Shown here: piece by piece, positions 1 through 5,903 of the stretch
How positions within the stretch are numbered: the stretch's first letter is position 1
Layout of the letters: every line of letters starts with the position of its first letter
Origin: PUMD01 sp964599275
GTDB lineage: Bacteria > Bacillota > Sulfobacillia > SLMV01
Length of the DNA: 7,807 nt
Direction of reading: 5' to 3'
Assembly: GCA_964599275.1 (NCBI GenBank)
Contig: CAZRFK010000080.1
Location: 1 to 7,807, forward strand
Made by a program: the position numbers and the translations under genes
The notes under the pieces: generated by a model
What the model saw: only the letters and a program-made list of their open reading frames with translations
Told to the model about the DNA's origin: nothing
Database searches by the model: none

Positions 1-63
1 TCCGTTGACCAAGCTTGGCGTTGGAGGAACTCGCACAACCCAGTCAAGGTAAAGGTTTTCCAT
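1..63 (-). CDS. Possible start of an unrecognised gene, cut by the window edge
   Basis: An open frame begins at ATG 63 on the minus strand and runs off the left edge after 21 codons, reading MENLYLDWVVRVPPTPSLVN and onward. It lies 61 nt after the ribF stop in operon orientation. No SD precedes it, but a promoter-like -10 lies only 7 nt upstream, as for leaderless mRNAs. It is not rpsO and I do not recognise it. A plus-strand frame is also open from the edge to a stop at 121-123, so which strand is coding is uncertain. Confidence 0.3.
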   Translation of the reverse strand, partial: MENLYLDWVVRVPPTPSLVNG

Positions 64-70
64 CAGCAAT

Positions 71-99
71 ATTTTAACATAGTTAATCTTCGTGGGCAA
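71..99 (-). promoter_or_regulatory. Candidate promoter downstream of ribF
   Basis: On the minus strand TTGCCC (99-94; 4 of 6 to consensus) is followed after 17 nt by TAAAAT (76-71; 5 of 6). A start of transcription would fall near position 64, directly before the ATG at 63. The region from the ribF stop onward is AT-rich and looks intergenic. Only the sequence match supports it. Confidence 0.35.
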
Positions 100-124
100 A
101 CGACAATTTCATTCAGAGTCTGAT

Positions 125-1105
125 TCAACCAACTGCTCCGCGCAATTCTGGCGGAAATTGTTTTTCCTGATTTACCTTATCGATGTCCCGGCGTATCTGT
201 CTGGATAGCTCTTCCAGGCAGTGGAAGTGACGGTTCCCTCGCAGCCATCGTATAAGATGACACTGCAGCTGGGCACCGTAAAGCATTCCATCAAAACCAA
301 TTATATGTACCTCCACCAAATCAACCGAATCGTCACCACTTGAAAAGGTGGGACTGCCTCCTAAATGTGCTACACCAGGACGACACTTTACATCCTTTTC
401 TAAAACAGTAGCTCGCACCGAATATACTCCCGCTTTAGGTGTCACTTTATCCGCAGAGAACACGATGTTGGCAGTGGGAAAACCAAGTTCTTTTCCTCTC
501 TTGGCTCCCGGCCTTACCTGTCCATCCAACCGGTAGGGACGTTTCAACATTTGTGCAGCAACATCCACCTCTCCCTTACGGATATACCTTCTAATCAGTG
601 TGCTGGAAACGCTGGTATTGTTGAGTTGTACCGGTGGTAACACCTCGACTCTAAACCCCAACTCATCACCTAAAGCGCATAGTTTTTCAGGAGTTCCACG
701 ACCCTGATAACCAAAAGAGAAATCAAACCCAACAAAAACCCAATCCAGTCCCAACTCTTGGACTAAAATCTGCTGGCAAAACTGCTGCGGTGTCAGCTTC
801 GCTAAATGACTGTCAAAGCGTGCAGTTACCAGGACATCAACCTCAAGCTGCTGCAGGTATTCAGCCTTTTCGTCCTGCTCAGTTAAAAGGTCATCTCGTT
901 GTGAATCTTCAGGTCCAAGATAAACAGCAGGAGGAGGCCAAAAGGTCAAGACTATGAGTTCTGCCCCTACGCTCTCTGCCTTTTTACGAGCTTTACCGAT
1001 CAATGTTTGATGACCATAATGTACTCCATCGAAAGTCCCTATAGCTGCTATCCGGGGCTTCCGCTTCTTCTCACGGCTAAATTCCCTGTATGTTTTGCGT
1101 TTCAA
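125..1105 (-). CDS. ribF: Bifunctional riboflavin kinase/FAD synthetase
   Basis: RibF phosphorylates riboflavin to FMN and then adenylates FMN to FAD, supplying flavin cofactors in the cytoplasm. Numbered from TTG 1105 (326 residues), the N-terminal FMN adenylyltransferase domain carries GTFDGVHYGH (23-32, the HxGH nucleotidyl-transfer motif), FVGFDFSFG (124-132) and VSSTLIRRYI (166-175). The C-terminal riboflavin kinase domain carries GAKRGKELGFPTAN (200-213, with the PTAN motif), GGSPTF and EVH with the catalytic Glu265, followed by FDGMLYG. Both activities should be intact. TTG 1129 would add eight residues; the SD favours 1105. It is the last recognisable operon gene, a common Firmicutes position, though usually rpsO follows. 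No FMN riboswitch or terminator is seen between ribF and the window edge. Confidence 0.94.
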   Translation of the reverse strand: MKRKTYREFSREKKRKPRIAAIGTFDGVHYGHQTLIGKARKKAESVGAELIVLTFWPPPAVYLGPEDSQRDDLLTEQDEKAEYLQQLEVDVLVTARFDSHLAKLTPQQFCQQILVQELGLDWVFVGFDFSFGYQGRGTPEKLCALGDELGFRVEVLPPVQLNNTSVSSTLIRRYIRKGEVDVAAQMLKRPYRLDGQVRPGAKRGKELGFPTANIVFSADKVTPKAGVYSVRATVLEKDVKCRPGVAHLGGSPTFSSGDDSVDLVEVHIIGFDGMLYGAQLQCHLIRWLRGNRHFHCLEELSRQIRRDIDKVNQEKQFPPELRGAVG

Positions 1106-1114
1106 CTCGTCTCT

Positions 1115-1121
1115 CTCCTTT
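1115..1121 (-). promoter_or_regulatory. SD supporting ribF start at TTG 1105
   Basis: AAAGGAG (1121-1115) lies 9 nt before TTG 1105, in frame with ribF. The outer in-frame TTG at 1129 overlaps the truB stop as TTGA but has no recognisable SD before it. The internal TTG is therefore favoured, although reinitiation at 1129 cannot be excluded. Confidence 0.55.
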
Positions 1122-1125
1122 GTCG

Positions 1126-2013
1126 TCAAATGGTACTGGGGAATACTTTCAGCAAGCTGATCTGTTTAACACCATCAGTACTTCTAACTATTTCAGATAT
1201 GGCCAATAGCCGACCTGAGGGTTCTATCAGCTTTACAGGTTTATGCAACGGGATCTGCTCCAAATCTATATCACGCGGCGCTGCACCATGGGAGGCCAGG
1301 TAGGTATCACGTTGATTAAGACAAATTCCAGGCATAAAATCGAGGGAGTCCGCCAGGGGAATAAGCACTCTTTCGGAGATGTCTCCGGGCACAAAAGCAT
1401 TACCCAACTCAAAATCCCCCACGCGTTCTCTCACCAAAAAAGACATGTAGCCGCAGCTTTGGGCGGCTCTGGCAAGCTCAGACAGCAATACCCGAATGTA
1501 AGTTCCTGCTGAACAGGCGATCCTCAGCAGAGCCCTGGGGGGAGGTCCGGGCCGCCATTGCAGCATACTTATGCTGTCCACTTGTACTTCTCTGGGTTCA
1601 CGTTCCACACAAAGACCCTGGTGAGCCAACCGGTAGAGTGGGGTACCCTGATGTTTTATGGCCGAAGTCATGGGGGGGATCTGTTCGATAGTGCCAGTAA
1701 AATCGCTGAAAACACCCTCAAAGTGAGTGACTTTCTCAGGGTACTCCCCTTGCTCAATTAAAGAGCCGAAACCGTCACCAGTGTCAGTTGCCAGGCCGAA
1801 TGTCAATTCGGCTACATAAACTTTATCCATGCAGGTGAGGTATTCCTGTATCCTTGTGGCCCGTCCTACCAAAACCACAAGAAGGCCAGCTGCCCCGGGA
1901 TCTAATGTTCCGCAGTGCCCAACTCTCTTTTCGTTCAGCTGCTTGCGTACCACCTGGACCATGTCGTGAGAACTATAACCCGGCGGTTTAAATAAATTCA
2001 AAACTCCATACAT
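1126..2013 (-). CDS. truB: tRNA pseudouridine(55) synthase TruB
   Basis: TruB converts U55 in the T-loop of most tRNAs to pseudouridine and helps tRNA fold. The 295-residue product carries the catalytic motif GHCGTLDPGAAG with Asp38 as nucleophile. It also has the conserved Tyr66 region (KVYVAELTFG), IPPMTSAIKHQGTPLYRLA (112-130) and the SAGTYIRVL motif (168-176). A TruB C-terminal domain follows at about 225-290. Length is normal. The residues after the catalytic Asp read PGAAGLLVV, whereas many relatives have PLATGVLPV, a mild deviation. ATG 2013 was chosen because the protein start MYGVLNLFKPPG fits the family. GAGGAG (2030-2025), encoded in the end of nrnA, lies 11 nt upstream, rather far. 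It follows nrnA by 2 nt and ends within 4 bp of, or 20 nt before, ribF depending on the ribF start. Confidence 0.95.
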   Translation of the reverse strand: MYGVLNLFKPPGYSSHDMVQVVRKQLNEKRVGHCGTLDPGAAGLLVVLVGRATRIQEYLTCMDKVYVAELTFGLATDTGDGFGSLIEQGEYPEKVTHFEGVFSDFTGTIEQIPPMTSAIKHQGTPLYRLAHQGLCVEREPREVQVDSISMLQWRPGPPPRALLRIACSAGTYIRVLLSELARAAQSCGYMSFLVRERVGDFELGNAFVPGDISERVLIPLADSLDFMPGICLNQRDTYLASHGAAPRDIDLEQIPLHKPVKLIEPSGRLLAISEIVRSTDGVKQISLLKVFPSTI

Positions 2014-2015
2014 TG

Positions 2016-3008
2016 TCAGGGCGACTCCTCTTTGTGCGGTTTATCAGAAAACTCAATTTCATCTAACACCTTTCGGCGTACTGAAGATAGGCTGCCCTCG
2101 AGAGTTGTCCCCGCTGCTCTGGCGTGCCCACCCCCACCCAGAGAGGCAGCCAGCTCGCTGACATCCACTTCCTCACTTGAACGCAGACTGATTTTTACCT
2201 GACCTGCAATAGTTTCTTTGAATACTACAGCGACAACCACTCCGGAAATGGACCGGAGATAGTTAACTATACCCTCGGCACCCTCAGAAGTTCCGTTGCA
2301 AATCTCAAAGTCTTCCTCCCGTATTTCTGTCCAGGCAAGTCTACCCCTGTCCTGAATCTGCATGCGGTTAAGTGCTCTACCCAACAATTTCATCTCAGAA
2401 GCCGGTCGCTCTTCATGTATTTTGCTGTATACCACGCTGGGTTCAGCTCCAGCTGAAACCAGATCAGCAGCACGCTCGAAGGTTTCTGCCGTGGTATTTG
2501 GGTAAGCAAAAAAACCGGTATCTGTAGCTATGCCTGTGTATAGAGCCATAGCTATATCTTCATTAAACTGAATATCGGTATTTTTGATCCAATCAAAGAG
2601 CATTTCAGCTGTTGCTGCAGCTTCGGGTTCAACCCACAGATAGTCACCAAATCTCTGTCCCGAGCGGTGATGATCAACGGTAGCCACCTGTGGTCTCGGC
2701 TCGGTCAAGATTAAATCTGAAGTTCTACCTACCCGGCTCGGAGAGCTACAGTCCAATAGCAATACCAGATCGTAACTCCCATAGCTGTCTTCAGGTTGGA
2801 TTATCCCCCCCCATCCCTTCAAAAATTTTAGCTCTTCAGGTGGCGGATCAGAGCTGACCACCTCAGCCTGGACATTTAATTGTACGCATGCCGAAGCAAC
2901 AGCCAGAGCAGAGCCCACACTATCACCATCAGGTGATACATGCAGTGGCACCATCACCCTGTCTGCCTCAGTTAAAATGCTTGTCAGCGCCTCATAATCG
3001 CCCTTCAG
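2016..3008 (-). CDS. nrnA: DHH/DHHA1 phosphoesterase, NrnA-like nanoRNase/pAp phosphatase
   Basis: NrnA-type enzymes degrade 2-5 nt RNAs and dephosphorylate pAp, using Mn2+ held by Asp and His residues. Numbered from the proposed CTG start (330 residues), the DHH domain shows HVSPDGDSVGS (metal ligands D27, D29), LLLDCS (D86), DHH (112-114) and ATDTG (D163). The DHHA1 substrate domain ends with GGGGHARAAG (291-300). All catalytic motifs are intact. CTG 3008 is preferred because it gives MKGDYEALTSILTEADRV before the first strand, closely matching the length and pattern of B. subtilis NrnA, and has AGGAGG 8 nt upstream. A GTG at 2957 has only a weak GAGG and would remove the first helix. It lies between rbfA and truB, its usual place in clostridia, and stops 2 nt before truB. 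Function is strong; the start is unusual. Confidence 0.9.
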   Translation of the reverse strand: MKGDYEALTSILTEADRVMVPLHVSPDGDSVGSALAVASACVQLNVQAEVVSSDPPPEELKFLKGWGGIIQPEDSYGSYDLVLLLDCSSPSRVGRTSDLILTEPRPQVATVDHHRSGQRFGDYLWVEPEAAATAEMLFDWIKNTDIQFNEDIAMALYTGIATDTGFFAYPNTTAETFERAADLVSAGAEPSVVYSKIHEERPASEMKLLGRALNRMQIQDRGRLAWTEIREEDFEICNGTSEGAEGIVNYLRSISGVVVAVVFKETIAGQVKISLRSSEEVDVSELAASLGGGGHARAAGTTLEGSLSSVRRKVLDEIEFSDKPHKEESP

Positions 3009-3011
3009 GAG

Positions 3012-3371
3012 CTATTCCTCCTCATGATCGTTGATCCTTCGGATAATCTCATCAATGCGCGCCCCGCGTTCGATAGAGCGATCTTCAACAAACCTGATTT
3101 CGGGTACATATTTTAACCTGGTTCTTTCACCTAATTCAGAGCGTATGTACCCCTTGGCGCTTTCAAGACCCTCAAAAGTAATCCGCCTCTCCTCTTCGTC
3201 ACCCAACACAGAAATATAAATACTTGCGTGGCGGAAATCAGGCGATAGTTCCACTCCAACAACCGATGCCAAGCCGATGCGAGGATCTTTCAGCTCTCTG
3301 TCGATTACCTCAGCTACTATGCGTTTTACCTCCTGGGTCGCACGACGGAGGGTATATTGATGTTCGTCCAT
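3012..3371 (-). CDS. rbfA: 30S ribosome-binding factor RbfA
   Basis: RbfA binds the 30S subunit near the 5' end of 16S rRNA and assists late maturation and cold adaptation, working with RimP and IF2 from the same operon. The 119-residue product spans the single KH-like domain. Its N-terminal helix has the family pattern ending RELKDPRIG (25-33), followed by the strands VVGVELSPDFRHASIYISV (37-55). The C-terminal RFVEDRSIERGARIDEII stretch matches the usual end of the domain. Length is normal. ATG was chosen because GGTGAT (3382-3377), matching the extended anti-SD, lies 5 nt upstream. The last three codons (Glu-Glu-Glu, GAG GAG GAA) contain the SD of the next gene. The stop is TAG, with nrnA continuing in the same frame directly after it. 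Confidence 0.95.
   Translation of the reverse strand: MDEHQYTLRRATQEVKRIVAEVIDRELKDPRIGLASVVGVELSPDFRHASIYISVLGDEEERRITFEGLESAKGYIRSELGERTRLKYVPEIRFVEDRSIERGARIDEIIRRINDHEEE
3017..3022 (-). promoter_or_regulatory. SD that places the nrnA start at CTG 3008
   Basis: AGGAGG (3022-3017), formed by the final Glu codons of rbfA, is a perfect SD. Eight nucleotides downstream, past the rbfA TAG stop, lies CTG (3008-3006), in frame with nrnA. Between TAG and GTG 2957 there is no in-frame ATG, GTG or TTG. The site is seen; its use is inferred from spacing and from protein homology. Confidence 0.6.
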
Positions 3372-3412
3372 GAAAAATCACCACCCCCATTTATAATCTC
3401 CAAGTAAACTAT

Positions 3413-5560
3413 CTAACCTCGGGGGACCTCCTCTTCCACAAATACTTCCAGACGATCCCCAACCTTAACATCATTGAAGTTGGCTACGCCCAGACCGCAT
3501 TCATAACCGGAGCTGACCTGGCGCACATCGTCTTCAAAACGCTTGAGTGAGGAAATACTGCCTTCATGAATCACACGTCCATCTCGGACGACACGCACAT
3601 CTGCATTGCGGCGGATTTCTCCATCAGTTACATACAACCCAGCTATCATACCAATTCCTGATACCTGGAAGGTATCCCTGACTTCGGCCCTACCGATGAC
3701 AACCTCGCGAAATTCAGGCGCCAGCATCCCGGTAATAGCTTTTTCAATATCCTCAATCATTTCATAAATGACTCGATATGTGCGGATCTCAATATCCTCT
3801 TCTTCAGCAGCGTTACGCGCCCCCGCATTGGGACGAACGTTGAACCCGACAATTATTGCTTCTGAAGCAGAGGCAAGCATAACATCAGACTCATTGATAC
3901 CGCCGACTCCGCTGTGTAGAACTCGGACTGTTACCTCTTCATTCTTGATGTTTTCAAGTGACTGGCTGCAGGCCTGCAGAGAACCATCAACATCTGCCTT
4001 CAGGACTATCCGCAGTTCTTTTGGTGTATCCTCTTCGCCCTGATAGAACTCTTCCAGGGAAACAGCACTGGAGGCTTCAAGTGCATTTTCTCGCTCTTCT
4101 TCCTGCAGCTGTTCTGCAAGTTCTCTGGCCTGAGCATCATCTTCCATCACCACAAACAGATCTCCCGCCTCTGGTACCTCAGAGGAACCCAGAACTTCAA
4201 CCGGAGTAGAAGGATCAGCCTCATCTATTCGGTCACCACTCTGGTCGAAAAGAGCGCGGACCCGACCATCATAAATCCCCACTATGAATGGATCGGCAAT
4301 TTTCAGTGTTCCTCCCTGAATAAGGACGGTAGCCACAGGACCACGACCCTTTTCAATTTCTGATTCAATTACCACACCATGTGCCCGTTTGTCGGGATCA
4401 GCTTTTATCTCTTCCATTTCTGCAACCAGTGTTATCATCTCTAAAAGCTCATCGATATTTTCACCGTGTTCAGCCGAAATATCCACATAGATGGTCTCGC
4501 CGCCCCACTCCTCAGGTACCAACTCCTGAGCCGTAAGCTCCTGACGAATGCGGTCGGGCTGAGCGCCGGGCAGATCTATTTTGTTGACTGCCACTATTAT
4601 CGGAACACCAGCTGATTTGGCATGGTTGACAGCCTCAACAGTCTGCGGCATGACTCCATCAACGGAATCCACGACCAACACAGCAATATCTGTTGCGTGG
4701 GCACCACGGGAGCGCATCGCGGTGAAAGCCTCGTGCCCAGGAGTATCCAGGAAGACAACATTTTTACCTTCATGGTTAATCAGCGAGGCACCAATGTGCT
4801 GGGTTATCCCCCCGGCTTCCCGCTCGGCCACTGCTGTCTCTCTCATGGTATCCAACAGTGTAGTTTTCCCATGATCAACGTGACCCAGGACGGTCACCAC
4901 TGGTGCTCTTTGTTCCTGATTTTCTGGATCATCTTCTGCGATGTGCTCAGCGACTCTCTGCTGCCACTGCCGATGGGATTGCTCTCCCTGATCTTCCCCT
5001 TCTTCTAAATCAAACTCAACACCGAGCTCACCAACTATCAGAGCAGCACTTTCCAGATCTAGTTCCTGGTTGATGTTGGCCATTATCCCCATGCTCACCA
5101 GATGCTGCATGAAAGCTATCGGGTCAATCTGCAGCGTCTCGGCCAGATCACCTACTGAAATCGCCCCGGAAAGAGTCACAGAATTAACTGGAACGTGTAA
5201 ACCATCGCTGTCAGACTGTCTGAGCTGTTGAGGTTGTTCCTGCTGCTGTGACGTTTGTCCGGGATCGGTCTCCTGCTGTGATGGTTGCTCATCTTCATGT
5301 TCAGCCTCGGTTGTGTCCTGCTGCCGGGGAGTTGTTTCTTCGTCAACAGATTCCTCTTGTTCATCAACCTCGTCGATGGTCTCTTGAGCCGGCTCTTCAC
5401 CTTCAACGATCTGTCTTACTCTTTCTGCAACTTTGTCGTTTACCGTTGCCATGTGATTACTAACATCCAGATTGAGTTCCTCTTGTAGTATGCGTAAAGC
5501 CTCTTTACTTTCAATATCAAGATCACGGGCTAATTCATATACCCGAATTCCTTTTGCCAA
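3413..5560 (-). CDS. infB: Translation initiation factor IF-2
   Basis: IF2 is the GTPase that brings fMet-tRNA to the 30S subunit and promotes 50S joining. Numbered from TTG 5560 (715 residues), the IF2_N domain is at 1-50, opening MAKGIRVYELARDLDI like other Firmicutes IF2. A linker at 54-119 is acidic and Gln-rich, and a second N-domain is at about 124-183. The G domain shows GHVDHGKT (226-233), GGITQHIG (250-257), DTPGH (272-276), NKID (326-329) and SAEHGEN (362-368). Beta-barrel domain II is at about 388-483, domain III at 513-613, and the tRNA-binding C-terminal barrel at about 615-715. All G motifs are intact. An ATG at 5581 would add seven residues but lacks a spaced SD. The gene overlaps ylxR by 26 bp, implying translational coupling, and ends 41 nt before rbfA. 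The linker lacks the usual lysines; see findings. Confidence 0.97.
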   Translation of the reverse strand: MAKGIRVYELARDLDIESKEALRILQEELNLDVSNHMATVNDKVAERVRQIVEGEEPAQETIDEVDEQEESVDEETTPRQQDTTEAEHEDEQPSQQETDPGQTSQQQEQPQQLRQSDSDGLHVPVNSVTLSGAISVGDLAETLQIDPIAFMQHLVSMGIMANINQELDLESAALIVGELGVEFDLEEGEDQGEQSHRQWQQRVAEHIAEDDPENQEQRAPVVTVLGHVDHGKTTLLDTMRETAVAEREAGGITQHIGASLINHEGKNVVFLDTPGHEAFTAMRSRGAHATDIAVLVVDSVDGVMPQTVEAVNHAKSAGVPIIVAVNKIDLPGAQPDRIRQELTAQELVPEEWGGETIYVDISAEHGENIDELLEMITLVAEMEEIKADPDKRAHGVVIESEIEKGRGPVATVLIQGGTLKIADPFIVGIYDGRVRALFDQSGDRIDEADPSTPVEVLGSSEVPEAGDLFVVMEDDAQARELAEQLQEEERENALEASSAVSLEEFYQGEEDTPKELRIVLKADVDGSLQACSQSLENIKNEEVTVRVLHSGVGGINESDVMLASASEAIIVGFNVRPNAGARNAAEEEDIEIRTYRVIYEMIEDIEKAITGMLAPEFREVVIGRAEVRDTFQVSGIGMIAGLYVTDGEIRRNADVRVVRDGRVIHEGSISSLKRFEDDVRQVSSGYECGLGVANFNDVKVGDRLEVFVEEEVPRG

Positions 5561-5879
5561 GACCTCCACCTCCACCTTCATCCTCTATTAACCGGATGAT
5601 CTCATTTTTTAATGTTTCTCGGTTCTCCTTGGATATCAAATTCACCCGCAAAGCATTGGCCAGTCGTCTCCTGGAAAAAGCTCTTTGCAAACAACTGCTG
5701 GTATCACAAATGTAGGCTCCACGTCCGGGAGTTTTACCCTGTTCATCAAACTGCACATCACCCTGCGGGGTACGTACAATGCGCAGCAGCAATTCTTTGG
5801 CCTTTCGTTCGCCACATCCCACACAGCTTCGAACTGGACCGGTTTGGCGGGATTTCACCTGACTCATCACCTTCCACAA
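5535..5879 (-). CDS. ylxR: YlxR family RNA-binding protein (DUF448)
   Basis: Small basic cytoplasmic protein of the YlxR family, proposed to bind RNA or act as a regulator. Its exact biochemical role is not settled. The product is up to 114 residues. It carries CVGC (Cys19, Cys22), the signature GRGAYIC (52-58) and a further Cys63, all typical of the family. The outermost start is TTG at 5879, but ATG at 5867 and GTG at 5858 are in frame. GTG 5858 gives MKSRQTGPVRSCVGC, the usual family beginning, and AAGGTGAT lies just upstream, so the true start may be downstream of the one given. The C-terminus contains five consecutive Gly (102-106), which are the other-frame reading of the infB SD repeats. 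The gene overlaps infB; the ylxQ gene often found between them is missing. Confidence 0.92.
   Translation of the reverse strand: MWKVMSQVKSRQTGPVRSCVGCGERKAKELLLRIVRTPQGDVQFDEQGKTPGRGAYICDTSSCLQRAFSRRRLANALRVNLISKENRETLKNEIIRLIEDEGGGGGLGKRNSGI
5562..5573 (-). promoter_or_regulatory. Tandem SD repeats deciding the infB start (TTG)
   Basis: The minus strand carries GGAGGT twice in a row (5573-5568 and 5567-5562) inside the end of ylxR. The first copy lies 7 nt before TTG 5560, an ideal spacing, and the second only 1 nt before it. The upstream in-frame ATG at 5581 has only GAGG directly touching it, with no usable spacer. This favours TTG 5560 as the IF2 start. In the ylxR frame the repeats encode a polyglycine run. 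Confidence 0.7.
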
Positions 5880-5903
5880 TAACTCATTGAAACATCAGCT
5901 GCA

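Noticed and set aside
1..123. Plus-strand frame open from the window edge to TGA 121-123 (40 codons)
   Set aside because: An open stretch of this size is likely by chance, it is not recognisable, and it would end one base from the ribF stop with no terminator. Not excluded, as the window is cut here.
113..123. Small inverted repeat TCAG-AGT-CTGA just after ribF
   Set aside because: A 4-bp stem with no T-run is too weak to be a terminator.
2016..2957. GTG 2957 as the nrnA start
   Set aside because: It has only GAGG upstream and would delete the N-terminal helix that is encoded in frame and matches the family. The CTG at 3008 has a perfect SD.
4622..5008. 128-codon plus-strand ORF opposite infB
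   Set aside because: It lies opposite the conserved IF2 G domain, whose codons explain the open frame. It has no independent signal of coding.
5176..5406. 76-codon minus-strand ORF inside the IF2 linker region
   Set aside because: It is a shadow frame of the Gln/Glu-rich infB linker, with Ser/Asn/Lys-rich low-complexity output and no SD support.
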